Below, piece after piece: positions 7,629 through 16,292 of a DNA stretch of 29,599 nucleotides. Position 1 is the stretch's first letter, and each line of letters begins with the position of its first letter. Source of the DNA: Desulfobulbaceae bacterium UBA2276 (GTDB taxonomy: Bacteria > Desulfobacterota > Desulfobulbia > Desulfobulbales > Desulfocapsaceae). The translations under genes were made by a program, and so were the position numbers. The DNA is taken from assembly GCA_002347085.1 (NCBI GenBank), contig DDWW01000065.1, positions 1 through 29,599 of the forward strand. The letters are read 5' to 3'. A model generated the notes under the pieces. That model ran no database searches. It was given only the letters and a program-made list of their open reading frames with translations, and had not been told where the DNA came from.

Positions 7629-8228
7629 CTACACATCCTGGTCACTCTCATCTATATCATCATCCATCCTTCCGGGATGTCTGGTGTAACGGCTCAACAC
7701 CCTGGTCAGCATATCGGGGAGATCATTTTGTTGCCGAGAGCTCCGGTGCAATTGTTTGATAGTCTTCTCCAGACTCAGCACCTCACCAAGAAAGACATGC
7801 CGCAACACCAAGGAAACCAGCCGGGTGATCGTGGTCAGATTAGAGATCCGCGACTGAAGATGATGGTCACGATCAAAGGCCGTGGAGGCAAAGATCTCGA
7901 CCGGATTCCCCTGCAACTCACTCACCGACACATACCAGGTATTAAGTTCCCGGTCGCGGGTGCGATAGCGGACGGCATCAAGGACCTCGGGCAACTCCAG
8001 GGGTGCGCCTGCCGGACAGACCTCTTCACCTTCTCCGCCACCACTCCCCTCATAGGCGTGCAGATCTGAACGGATCAAGCCACAAATCTTCCGCAACAAT
8101 TGCGGCTCGGCCTTGATGATCCGGGCAAGATGCCCGCACGAATCACAGAATTCATTTCCCTGCATATCCTGCAGCAGAGCACTTTTACCACAGCCATCAC
8201 AAATCTCTTTGTTTTCAGAAGACATCAT
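7629..8228 (-). CDS. Zinc-ribbon protein with TSCPD-like domain
   Basis: A 199-aa protein. The N-terminus carries a four-Cys zinc ribbon (CDGCG ... FCDSCG, about residues 10-33). A C-terminal region of about 90 residues (VRYRTRDRELNTWYVSVSEL onward, with PVEIFASTAF and ITRLVSLVLRH) resembles the TSCPD domain found at the C-terminus of B12-dependent ribonucleotide reductases and in small stand-alone proteins. The tail is acidic (DDDIDESDQDV). I place the start at 8228 (MMSSENKE); upstream in-frame ATGs would extend deep into aat. The gene overlaps the end of aat by 14 nt, so translation is probably coupled. A ribonucleotide-reductase or nucleic-acid role is only a domain-based guess. Confidence 0.65.
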   Translation of the reverse strand: MMSSENKEICDGCGKSALLQDMQGNEFCDSCGHLARIIKAEPQLLRKICGLIRSDLHAYEGSGGGEGEEVCPAGAPLELPEVLDAVRYRTRDRELNTWYVSVSELQGNPVEIFASTAFDRDHHLQSRISNLTTITRLVSLVLRHVFLGEVLSLEKTIKQLHRSSRQQNDLPDMLTRVLSRYTRHPGRMDDDIDESDQDV

Positions 8229-8913
8229 CGCACCCATCACTCCATTTTCCATCAGGAACAGTTGTTTGAATAAAAGAATTGAGCTGATCAAGAAATTCTG
8301 TTCCGGAAATCTCCTGGGCCCCAAAGCTTAACAAATGACGAGTGGTCATCTGGCAATCTATAAGTTGATACCCTGCCGCTTTCAACCGCTCAACCAAAGC
8401 TGCCAAGGCAACCTTGGAAGCATTGCTGACCCGGGTGAACATTGATTCGCCAAAAAAAATCCGATCAAGGGCAACCCCATACAGGCCGCCAACCAGGGTC
8501 TCACCCTGCCAGCACTCAACCGAATGGGCATAGCCCAGTTCATGCAATCGGCAATAGGCCTCGCGCATCTCTTGACTAATCCAGGTGCCCTCTCCTTTTT
8601 CTACACGAACCTGGGCACAGGAGGTCATAACTAAAGCAAACGCCCGGTCAAAAGTAACCGTAAACCGTTGTTTTCTGATATCCCGGGCCAGCCTTCTACT
8701 GATCATAAACGTGTTCAGGAAAAGAACTAATCGGGGATGAGTGAACCACCAGAGGAGAGGGTCTCCCTGAGAAAACCAGGGGAAAATCCCGGACCGGTAG
8801 GCCGCTATCAACCTTGCCGGTTGCAGATCCCCGCCAACAGCCAGCAATCCATCTTCATCGGCAAGGAGGGGCGAAGGGAAGGCAATTTCAGCACTCAGCT
8901 TAAAGAGCGGCAT
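8215..8913 (-). CDS. aat: Leucyl/phenylalanyl-tRNA-protein transferase
   Basis: A 232-aa Aat enzyme that adds Leu or Phe from aminoacyl-tRNA to N-terminal Arg/Lys of proteins, marking them for ClpS/ClpAP degradation. Family signatures are continuous: FPSPLLADEDGLLAVGGDLQ, YRSGIFPWFSQGDPLLWW, EGTWIS, AYCRLHELGYAHSVE, GGLYGVALDRIFFGESMF, NASKVALAALV and LIDCQM. The ATG at 8913 (MPLFKLSAEIAFPSP) matches the usual N-terminus; a TTG at 8934 would add seven atypical residues and overlap the upstream gene. The gene starts 4 nt after the sensor kinase stop and overlaps the next gene, suggesting one transcript. Confidence 0.95.
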   Translation of the reverse strand: MPLFKLSAEIAFPSPLLADEDGLLAVGGDLQPARLIAAYRSGIFPWFSQGDPLLWWFTHPRLVLFLNTFMISRRLARDIRKQRFTVTFDRAFALVMTSCAQVRVEKGEGTWISQEMREAYCRLHELGYAHSVECWQGETLVGGLYGVALDRIFFGESMFTRVSNASKVALAALVERLKAAGYQLIDCQMTTRHLLSFGAQEISGTEFLDQLNSFIQTTVPDGKWSDGCDDVF

Positions 8914-8917
8914 AAGC

Positions 8918-10903
8918 TCATGCCACCTGACCAACGGGTAAAGTCACAATAAATTCGGCACCTTTTCCATACTCAGCCGTGGCACTGATGGCACCATGAT
9001 GACGTTCTACAATCTTTTTACAGATGGAAAGCCCGATACCCGTACCCTTGATCTGCTGCTGGGTATGCAGTCGCTGAAAAATATCAAAGATCTTTTCCTG
9101 ATATTCGTCCTTAAAGCCGATGCCGTTGTCCTTGATGGAAATGGCAAGATAGGCCTTGGGGTCATACCCCTCCGGCACCGAGGTGCGAGTAATCCGGACT
9201 TCGGGGGCTCGATCAGGATGATGATATTTCAGACAGTTGCCAACGATATTTTGGAAGAGTTGCCGGATCTGCAGAGGGTCGGCCGTAATCGTCCCCAAAT
9301 CGTCCACCAAGATAACAGCGTCGCTCGCTTCAATCTTGATGATCAGGTCCTCAAGAACCGCTTCAATCACGCTGTTCAGATGAACCTGAACAAAGGGCTG
9401 CGATTCTTTGTCGATCCGGGAATAGTACAACAGACCGTTAATCAACAATTGCATCCGATCAGCCGAATTGATAATCCGCTCCAGATAGGCCTGTCCTTTC
9501 TCAGCGATGGTCGAGGCAAGATGCGTTTTCAACCGCTGACTGAAGGCCTGGATCAACATCAAGGGTTCCTGGAGATCGTGGGAAATCACATGCGAGAAGT
9601 CCTGCAGTTCGTGGTTGCGCACCAGCAGATCCTGGGCCGCCTGAGACAGGGCGCGCTCCGCATCCTTCCAGGACGTAATATCCCTTGAGACCTCAATAAT
9701 CCCAACCAGCTTGCCGCTGGAAGCCCGAAACGGGGTAGCAGTGACCACGCAGGGGAAGGTGCTGCCATCCGCCTTAACCTTTTGCGACTCAACCTCCACC
9801 CTTTCCGCCCCGGCAAGGATCTTGGTCAGAGGACACTCAGGGGTATGACAAAGTCGGCCGGCAAAGACCTCAAAACATTTACGGCCGGTAATCGTCTCGA
9901 CACCACTATGACCCGTAAGGGCCATAAATGCCCGATTGGCGCGAATAACCGTAAAATCCCGATCGATAATATGCATGCCGTCGGGTGCGCTGTTAAAAAT
10001 TTGAATAAATTCATCATTGATCTCGACCAGGGCCTTTTCTATCTGTTGCTGCTCCTTGATCCTGGCATCAAGCAGGGTATTGGTGCGGCGCAGTTCTTTT
10101 GTTCGACTGGCAACCCGGTATTCAAGCTCTTCCTTGATCTTCACCAATTCCTGCGCGCTTTGCTTGTGTTCGTCAACCTCCTTAAGAAGCCGCTGATTAG
10201 CGATCTGCAATTGAGAGCTGCGAGCCTCCAGGCGGCTGGCAAAAAAATGGATCATCACCAGCCCCATAAGGGCCGCTACCAGATGACTGATCCGCAAGGG
10301 CCAGGGAGATTTACGAAAATGGAGAGGCAGGGACACCGAGATACCACCCCGGAGCTCACCGGATATATAGCCGTCATGGCAGGGCAGGCACGCCCCGGTG
10401 ACCCGTAGTGGGGCCATATAGCGGAAGGTTTCCCCTTCCTTGCTGTCAACAAAAATGCTTTGTTCGGTCGCACCCTGCTCAAAATCTTTCATCCATTGCT
10501 CTTCCCAGTCCGAGGCCTTGTTTTCCGGTCGGATAGGATCGAGACTGGTCAGGTGAAATCGTATCTTGCTCTGGCGATCGGCAATCTCGGCAATTTGACG
10601 GGTCATATAGGCGGGATTGATCCGAGTAAGCCTGCGCCCATCGTTCGTCACCACAGACTGCTGCTCTTCGGGCATATAGGGATTGACCGGATTTTTTTCA
10701 TCGGTAAAGACCAAGACCCCGCCATGCTCGGCATTCCAGGAACGCACCGCCACGATATGGGTCAAGAAGGCTCGCGCTGTTTCCAGGGCAATGTCCCTTT
10801 TCTCCCGAAGATCATCGGCGTGGTTCCAGAGAAACGAAAGCAGAACTGTGCAAATCCAAATCGCGCTGGCGATAGCCCGATATTTTTTTATCGGATTAGT
10901 CAT
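8918..10903 (-). CDS. c-type-heme PAS sensor histidine kinase (Tll0287/DUF3365-like)
   Basis: A 661-aa membrane sensor kinase. TM1 is at about 8-26, a periplasmic domain of about 175 residues ends in a CLPCH heme-c site (C172-x2-C175-H176), and TM2 is at about 205-223. This is the Tll0287-like layout (DUF3365), a redox or gas sensor fold. A coiled coil leads to a PAS domain (about 296-410) with a Cys cluster (C343, C352, C357; the last in PECPL) common in such PAS domains. The kinase core is of the phytochrome type: SHDLQEP with H442, N-box NIVGNCLKYHH, G1 DNGIGF, G2 GTGIGLSICKK. No response regulator is adjacent. The ligand is unknown; the heme site implies export and cytochrome-c maturation. 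Confidence 0.9.
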   Translation of the reverse strand: MTNPIKKYRAIASAIWICTVLLSFLWNHADDLREKRDIALETARAFLTHIVAVRSWNAEHGGVLVFTDEKNPVNPYMPEEQQSVVTNDGRRLTRINPAYMTRQIAEIADRQSKIRFHLTSLDPIRPENKASDWEEQWMKDFEQGATEQSIFVDSKEGETFRYMAPLRVTGACLPCHDGYISGELRGGISVSLPLHFRKSPWPLRISHLVAALMGLVMIHFFASRLEARSSQLQIANQRLLKEVDEHKQSAQELVKIKEELEYRVASRTKELRRTNTLLDARIKEQQQIEKALVEINDEFIQIFNSAPDGMHIIDRDFTVIRANRAFMALTGHSGVETITGRKCFEVFAGRLCHTPECPLTKILAGAERVEVESQKVKADGSTFPCVVTATPFRASSGKLVGIIEVSRDITSWKDAERALSQAAQDLLVRNHELQDFSHVISHDLQEPLMLIQAFSQRLKTHLASTIAEKGQAYLERIINSADRMQLLINGLLYYSRIDKESQPFVQVHLNSVIEAVLEDLIIKIEASDAVILVDDLGTITADPLQIRQLFQNIVGNCLKYHHPDRAPEVRITRTSVPEGYDPKAYLAISIKDNGIGFKDEYQEKIFDIFQRLHTQQQIKGTGIGLSICKKIVERHHGAISATAEYGKGAEFIVTLPVGQVA

Positions 10904-10980
10904 GAAGGTTGAGTGAAGCAGGTCATAACAAGGTTGAGGTCCTCATAAGATTTATCACCAGAGTTGTTACGGCAGACAGG

Positions 10981-12621
10981 TTAGAGCAGGCAGGTCTTGT
11001 CCCGAAGTTCCTGAAAAAAGACCTTCTCATTCTGCGAGTAATCAACCGGAACCTCGATCAGGTGGAGGCCGGATTGTTTGAGACACCCCGACAGCAACGG
11101 GGCAAGCTCGCCGGCCCGAGTAACCCGATACCCGTTCGCCCCATAACTCTGGGCATAGTGTATAAAATCTGGATTGGAAAAGTCAAGGCCAAAGTCAGGC
11201 AGGTTCATCCCGCCCTGTTTCCACTTGATCATCCCATAGCCATTATCACGCAAAACAATGACCACGAGATGCAACTTGAGACGGAGAGCAGTTTCCATCT
11301 CCTGCGAGTTCATCATAAAGCCGCCATCGCCGCATACGGCTACGACCTGTCGCTGCGGGTACAGGAGTTTAGCGGCAATGGCCACCGGCAGGCCGGCACC
11401 CATAGTGGCCAAGGCGTTGTCGAGAAGCAGCGAATCCGGCTGGGTCGCCTTGAAATTACGGGCAAACCAGATCTTGTACATCCCATTATCGAGCGAGATA
11501 ATACTGTTATCATCGACACTCGTACGGATATCGCTGACGATCTGTTGCGGGGTATCAGGAAATTGTTCATACCCTTGCTGACTATAGACATGGGTGTTGA
11601 TTTCTTTATGGATGCGTTGGAAATAGTCATGATTGGGATTGGACGACGGACAAATACGTTGTGACAACTGCGCCAGGGTGGTGCCGATATCACCCACAAT
11701 TTCATGCTGGGGGAAATAGACCTCATCGATATCCGCGGGCGCATAATTGACATGGATGACCCGCATCCCCTGTTGATTCATAAAAAATGGCGGCTTTTCG
11801 ACCACATCATGGCCAACATTGATAATCACATCGGCCCGTGCAATGGCGCAATGCAGGTAATCGTGATCAGAAAGGGCGGCTGTGCCCAAGGACGAGGGGG
11901 AATGCTCATCAATAATCCCCTTGCCCATCTGGGTGGTAAAAAAATAGAATCCGGTTCGGGCAATCAACTCCCGGGCAATCCGGCAGACCTCCGGCCTTTT
12001 GGCCTCGGCTCCAAACAGAAACAAGGGATAATGGGCCTGATTGATGAGTTCGGCAGCGACATCGAGAGAGGCCGGGTGGGCGTGCGGTGGATACAGGCGA
12101 GTTAAGGCAAAGGGCAGGTTCGCTGTTTCTTCCGCCGCGATATCCTCCGGCAGCTCCAGGTGAACGGGCCCTGGTTTTTCAGCGATGGCAATCCGAAACA
12201 GATCACGAACCAGGGACGGGATGCTCCCAGCGGTCACCACCTGCTTGGTGAATTTGGTCAGGGGCCCCATCATCCGCACCACGTCCAGGATCTGAAAACG
12301 CCCCTGCTTGCTCTTTTTGATTGGCTTCTGCCCGGTAATAAAAAGAACCGGCATCCCTCCCAGCAAGGCATAGGAAACAGCAGTGACAAAATTAGTAGCC
12401 CCCGGCCCCAAGGTTGACAGGCAAACCCCGGGCCTCCCTGTCAACCGGCCATAGGTGGCGGCCATAAATCCCGCCGCCTGCTCATGGCGGGTCAAAACCA
12501 AACGAATCGAGGAGGTCCGCAGGGCCTCCAGAAAGGCCAGATTCTCCTCGCCGGGAATGCCAAAGATGGTGTCAACCCCTTCATTCTCAAGGCACCGCAC
12601 CAGAAGTTCAGCTCCATTCAT
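10981..12621 (-). CDS. TPP-dependent acetolactate synthase-family large subunit
   Basis: A 546-aa enzyme of the acetolactate synthase/pyruvate oxidase family, which condenses or decarboxylates 2-oxo acids with thiamine diphosphate. The N-terminal PYR domain has the activating Glu (E47 in TRHEQAAGF) and GIPGEENL. The middle domain resembles the FAD/ADP-type domain. The C-terminal PP domain has GDGGFMMNSQEMETA followed about 27 residues later by NGYGM, the Mg-TPP motif. The start at 12621 (MNGAELL) has GAGGAAGAACC just before it; the upstream ATG at 12663 lacks a site. No regulatory small subunit is nearby, so it may be a catabolic or stand-alone form. It follows a TauE/SafE gene by 54 nt. Confidence 0.85.
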   Translation of the reverse strand: MNGAELLVRCLENEGVDTIFGIPGEENLAFLEALRTSSIRLVLTRHEQAAGFMAATYGRLTGRPGVCLSTLGPGATNFVTAVSYALLGGMPVLFITGQKPIKKSKQGRFQILDVVRMMGPLTKFTKQVVTAGSIPSLVRDLFRIAIAEKPGPVHLELPEDIAAEETANLPFALTRLYPPHAHPASLDVAAELINQAHYPLFLFGAEAKRPEVCRIARELIARTGFYFFTTQMGKGIIDEHSPSSLGTAALSDHDYLHCAIARADVIINVGHDVVEKPPFFMNQQGMRVIHVNYAPADIDEVYFPQHEIVGDIGTTLAQLSQRICPSSNPNHDYFQRIHKEINTHVYSQQGYEQFPDTPQQIVSDIRTSVDDNSIISLDNGMYKIWFARNFKATQPDSLLLDNALATMGAGLPVAIAAKLLYPQRQVVAVCGDGGFMMNSQEMETALRLKLHLVVIVLRDNGYGMIKWKQGGMNLPDFGLDFSNPDFIHYAQSYGANGYRVTRAGELAPLLSGCLKQSGLHLIEVPVDYSQNEKVFFQELRDKTCLL

Positions 12622-12675
12622 GGTTCTTCCTCGCCCCTCTTGTGTTCCTTGTCTTCGTTGCAAAAATTATCAAAA

Positions 12676-13398
12676 TCACCAGGCGGTAACAATCATCATT
12701 GTACCCATCAGGGACAAAAAGGCAAATATTACCTTGAAATAAAAAGCTTTATCCATGCGGCCATAGCAACGCGAACCCAGGGCCGTTCCCAACAAGACAC
12801 AAGGGGCGGAATAAAGGAATAAGGACAATACGGCCCCGGTAGTCATTCCGCTCACCGCATGGGCAGTGGCATTCAGGTACGAATTAAAGAGGAAAAATCC
12901 GGTAAGGGTGGCCTTGATCTCATCCTTGTTCCAATCGCTACGGGTCGCATAAATAATGGTGGGGGGCCCGCCCGCGCTGAAGGCAGCGCCTATGGCCCCT
13001 GACAAAAATCCGGCCAGATACGACCAGGCAGGATGCAGCGTCCTGGGCCTGCTCTTGGCCAGAAGACTATACCCAGAATAGGTAATCAGCAAGACACCAA
13101 GTCCAATACTGAGTGTCGCTGAATCCACCTTTTTCAGCAGGGTAATCCCCACGAAAATCCCGGGGACGGCGGCGACACACAAAGGCAGGATCCTTCGCAA
13201 ATCCAGATGTTTTTTAAGCCTCCAGGCCAAAAACGTAGTAATTACAAGGCTGTTGAGGGTACAGAGCGGGACCGCGCCTTTGACATCAATACAAAGACTC
13301 AACAGGGGCATAGCCACTAAGGCCGAGCCGAAACCGGTCATTCCCTGGACAAAACCCGCCAATAAAAAAATAATACTTATACAGAATGGGATTAACAT
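12676..13398 (-). CDS. Small TauE/SafE-family membrane transporter
   Basis: A 240-aa integral membrane protein with about seven to eight hydrophobic helices. The family halves are visible: GFVQGMTGFGSALVAMPLLS near residues 16-35 and GFLSGAIGAAFSAGGPPTII near 128-147, the paired glycine-rich hairpins of TauE/SafE. Members are linked to export or uptake of sulfite, sulfoacetate and other organic anions; the substrate cannot be read from the sequence. It lies immediately upstream of the acetolactate synthase-like gene on the same strand, which may hint at an organic acid or sulfonate, but this is only context. It is divergent from the SPOR/ATPase gene, with an AT-rich shared promoter region (TATAAT on the minus strand at 13444-13449). 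Confidence 0.85.
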   Translation of the reverse strand: MLIPFCISIIFLLAGFVQGMTGFGSALVAMPLLSLCIDVKGAVPLCTLNSLVITTFLAWRLKKHLDLRRILPLCVAAVPGIFVGITLLKKVDSATLSIGLGVLLITYSGYSLLAKSRPRTLHPAWSYLAGFLSGAIGAAFSAGGPPTIIYATRSDWNKDEIKATLTGFFLFNSYLNATAHAVSGMTTGAVLSLFLYSAPCVLLGTALGSRCYGRMDKAFYFKVIFAFLSLMGTMMIVTAW

Positions 13399-13574
13399 GA
13401 TACATTATTTTCTTGAACAAGGACGTTGTTCTGTTTACATTTTATTATATATTGCAAAAGAGAGACTCTCCTAAGAGAAGAGAAAGGGTTCTGCAAGAGG
13501 CCAGGAAGGCTTGTTTCCATTCTCATCACCAGATCACACCCGATTTTCCAAAGGTCGTAACAAGATACTACATA

Positions 13575-15425
13575 ATGGAAACAGAGCAGATGCACAAGGC
13601 ACAACATGCTAACCATTCTTCCCTTTTTGATCATGGATTGTTTTTTCCTGACAGCGGCCGCCAAGCAACACTGGAGGCCTTAAAAAATGCGGTGGCTGAT
13701 TCGGCCAGCCTGATCACCTGTGTTGGTGAAGAGGGACATGGCAAAACCATGCTCTGCAAGATCCTGGAAAAAGCATGCCACGACTCATACCTCGTCATCT
13801 CTTTCCCTTACTCTGTTGAATCTTTTGATTATGTGCTCCAGGTCATTGCCCTGAAACTGAACATAGAATTTTCAGTGGAGGACAGCGGACTGGGAAGTGG
13901 ACAGCTTCTGGTGGAAATCATTCGCGTCCTGCGCGAACAAAAAAGGCCTCTGTTGATCCTCTTTGACGAGGCGGAAAAACTGTATCTGGCAACCCTGGAA
14001 CGTATCCGCAAGATGATCGACCTGGCAAACGAGGACGGAGTTTTGCTCCAGATTATCCTCTTTGGCCGAATGGGTTTCCGTACCCATATTGAACAACTTG
14101 CCTTATGCACGTTCAAACAGGCACAAGAGATTCATCTTGTACTGCCACCTTTGACCGAAGAAGACACATTTCAATATCTGAATTTCTGCATACGTCAAGG
14201 ATCTGGCGCTGAGGAAAAAGAGATCTTCAGCCGGGAGGTAGCCGCCAAGATTCTGACCATATCTCATGGCAATTTCAGGAAAATAAATACGCTCGCGGAA
14301 GATTCACTCCAATCATCATCGTATGGTAACGGTGATAGTAGCAACGATACTGGTGATACCACGTCTTTCATGGTGCTCCTCGAACATGTCCGAGACGCAG
14401 ACGACCTGGTGACTGACGAGACCTCTGCGCATCGCCTGCCTTTAATGTTTCAACAGAAAAAGATAGTCATCGGGGCCGGAATTGCCCTCATGATCATTCT
14501 TCTGATTTTATCACTCAGCCGAGAAGAAAAAAAGCCCGTACTCCCTCACCAACCGGCAAAAACGCAGGCCCTCACCAAACCCCAAGCGCCACCGACCACA
14601 CCGAACAAAAAAGAAGCCGTACCAATACCGCCTGCCCAACCATCCCCGGCAGTTACGGCAGTACCCGTTTCCGAGCTTGTCCCACCAACTTCCGCAGCCG
14701 GGGTAGCGGTAAAACCAACTCCCAACCCTCCTGCCCCACCACTCCCGGCAGAGCCAAGCAAGGAACCTTCAGCAACCCCGGCCATTGCGGCAGTACCCAT
14801 TGCCGAACCCGTCCCGCCGACTTCCGTGCCCATGGTAGCGGCAGAACGATCCCCTAACCCGGTGACTCCAAAGCCTTTACCTGAACCGGATCCAAAACCA
14901 GAGCCAGGGGAAGAGCAAAAACCAATCTCCGTCGAGATTGCCCCCTTGGTTGAGAAAAAATCCTCAGAAATCCAGGTAATAACTACCGCCAAAGCACCTA
15001 AAAAAAATACCATCCCCCACTTAACTCCTGAACCTGTTACCAAACACCAAGAACTGCTCACCGGAAAGAACGAGACAAAGTCAAACCTTCCCCCCCAACT
15101 CCCACAAAAAAACCTCGCCGCCGGCAACAAATGGCTGACCGGAGAAAAAAATGACCATTATACCCTGCAAATTATGGTACTTGCGGCTGATCAGGCTGGG
15201 GAAAAATTACAAGGGATACTCCATGACGAAGGACAACAGAAAGGGGCGGGAAAATTTATCGTCCTCAAAAAATCAACACCACCAGCAACCGTCATCCTCT
15301 TTTACGGGGAATATCCGACCTTGACCGCAGCCAAAGAAGCCCGTAATAATCTGCCCTCATCTCTACAAAAATATACCCCCTATCCAGTTGCTATCAAACA
15401 GGCGGTGGGCAAAACAAAACGATAA
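13575..15425 (+). CDS. ExeA/DamX-like AAA ATPase with Pro-rich linker and C-terminal SPOR domain
   Basis: A protein of about 616 aa. It has an N-terminal P-loop ATPase of the ExeA/GspA type (Walker A GEEGHGKT at 51-58, Walker B LLILFDE with D131-E132), a single TM near 297-315, a long periplasmic Pro/Ala/Lys-rich linker, and a SPOR-like domain (about 525-616, DHYTLQIMVLAA to the end). The order matches DamX-type division proteins and ExeA-type secretion ATPases, which bind peptidoglycan. The linker holds two copies of a 44-residue unit (TAVPVSELVPPTS and AAVPIAEPVPPTS), about 14641-14904. The open frame runs back to a TTG at 13413 but the first 54 residues look non-coding, so I chose ATG 13575; 13590 is possible. 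The upstream 176 nt holds the divergent promoters. Confidence 0.8.
   Translation: METEQMHKAQHANHSSLFDHGLFFPDSGRQATLEALKNAVADSASLITCVGEEGHGKTMLCKILEKACHDSYLVISFPYSVESFDYVLQVIALKLNIEFSVEDSGLGSGQLLVEIIRVLREQKRPLLILFDEAEKLYLATLERIRKMIDLANEDGVLLQIILFGRMGFRTHIEQLALCTFKQAQEIHLVLPPLTEEDTFQYLNFCIRQGSGAEEKEIFSREVAAKILTISHGNFRKINTLAEDSLQSSSYGNGDSSNDTGDTTSFMVLLEHVRDADDLVTDETSAHRLPLMFQQKKIVIGAGIALMIILLILSLSREEKKPVLPHQPAKTQALTKPQAPPTTPNKKEAVPIPPAQPSPAVTAVPVSELVPPTSAAGVAVKPTPNPPAPPLPAEPSKEPSATPAIAAVPIAEPVPPTSVPMVAAERSPNPVTPKPLPEPDPKPEPGEEQKPISVEIAPLVEKKSSEIQVITTAKAPKKNTIPHLTPEPVTKHQELLTGKNETKSNLPPQLPQKNLAAGNKWLTGEKNDHYTLQIMVLAADQAGEKLQGILHDEGQQKGAGKFIVLKKSTPPATVILFYGEYPTLTAAKEARNNLPSSLQKYTPYPVAIKQAVGKTKR
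14641..14904 (+). repeat. Two 132-bp in-frame repeats in the SPOR-protein linker
   Basis: The segment CGGCAGTACCC recurs exactly 132 nt apart (14656 and 14788). The surrounding codons give related 44-residue units with VPPTS and PNP..P cores, so the linker has grown by tandem duplication in frame. Confidence 0.6.
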
Positions 15426-15446
15426 TCCGTATCCACCAGATTATCG
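15420..15446. terminator. Hairpin between convergent SPOR and M50 genes
   Basis: CGATAATC (15420-15427) and GATTATCG (15439-15446) form a perfect 8-bp stem with an 11-nt loop. Read on the minus strand it is followed by TTTTGTTTTG, so it may terminate the M50 protease transcript. The plus-strand gene's TAA lies in the left arm. The AT-rich stem makes it a weak terminator. Confidence 0.4.
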
Positions 15447-15447
15447 A

Positions 15448-16089
15448 TCAGGAAAGCAACAGGCTATTGGCGAAATCAATCAGAGGCATGATCAGCTTGG
15501 ACAAAACACCAGTGAGGGCCAGGATGATGATCAGAATAAAGCCATATCGTTCAATGGACGCATAAGAGCGGGCCAGATCTGGCGGCAAAAGTCCGGCAAG
15601 AATCCGGCTGCCATCAAGCGGGGGAATGGGCAGAAAGTTAAAGATACCGAGTACCAGATTAATCCAGACACTGGCGATCAAGGTGCTGTTCAGGGGAAGC
15701 AGAATGGCCTCTCCCAGGGCGGAATAGGGGATGGTCTTGGCCAGCAGCCAAACAGTCTTGGTCATCAGGGCGCTGATAAGAGCCAGGGAGAGATTGGTAA
15801 GCGGGCCGGCCAGGGACACCCAGAGCATATCCTTTTGCGGATTTTTGAAATAGGCAGGATTCACCGGCACCGGTTTGGCCCAGCCAAAATGAAAGATGAA
15901 AAAGGCAATCGTTCCCAAGGGATCCAGATGTTTAAGAGGGTTCAAGGTCAGGCGTCCCTCTCTCTGCGCCGTTGGGTCTCCCAGCCTGAAAGCCACATAG
16001 CCATGGGCAAATTCATGGAAGGTTAGGGCCAGCAACAAAGGCGGGGCCAAGATAATAAACTGCAGAATTGAATCATTCATAAAGGACAT
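15448..16089 (-). CDS. M50-family site-2-type membrane metalloprotease
   Basis: A 213-aa intramembrane zinc protease with about five to six helices. The HExxH motif is HEFAH (H25, E26, H29) in the second half of TM1. GRLTLNPLKHLDPLGT is the typical loop, and NFLPIPPLDGSRIL near residues 150-165 supplies the third zinc ligand Asp. There is no PDZ or CBS domain, so this is the short YwhC/Rv-type form common in many phyla. Natural substrates of these small forms are mostly unknown. The start is either 16089 or the ATG 9 nt further in. The gene is convergent with the SPOR-protein gene; the upstream 200-nt gap contains a 12-nt CCCCCCGGGGGG palindrome (16221-16232) but no gene. Confidence 0.88.
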   Translation of the reverse strand: MSFMNDSILQFIILAPPLLLALTFHEFAHGYVAFRLGDPTAQREGRLTLNPLKHLDPLGTIAFFIFHFGWAKPVPVNPAYFKNPQKDMLWVSLAGPLTNLSLALISALMTKTVWLLAKTIPYSALGEAILLPLNSTLIASVWINLVLGIFNFLPIPPLDGSRILAGLLPPDLARSYASIERYGFILIIILALTGVLSKLIMPLIDFANSLLLS

Positions 16090-16292
16090 CCCAGAGGCTT
16101 ACATATCACTAAATCAGTAAAAAATATTGCCTGACAATCTAGGTCAGATACAATCACGACACAACTGATTCTGATGGTAAGCATGGTTTAAGAAAGACGC
16201 AACCGCATCAAGCAGCTACACCCCCCGGGGGGCTATCAACAATAAGGTCGGCCCTGAGAGAACTCCCGGGCACAAGGTGAAGCTTTTTTGTC

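Noticed and set aside
10981..12621. Sulfoacetaldehyde acetyltransferase (Xsc) or sulfopyruvate decarboxylase, suggested by the TauE neighbour
   Set aside because: The N-terminal motifs (GIPGEENL, TRHEQAAGFMA) fit acetolactate synthase-type enzymes, not Xsc, which starts differently around its catalytic Glu.
13413..13574. N-terminal extension of the SPOR/ATPase protein from a TTG
   Set aside because: The translated part has no domain, overlaps the likely divergent promoters and lacks a ribosome site.
14546..15130. Gly/Ser-rich minus-strand frame of 194 codons
   Set aside because: It is the antisense of the Pro-rich linker of the SPOR protein; the composition is explained by that.
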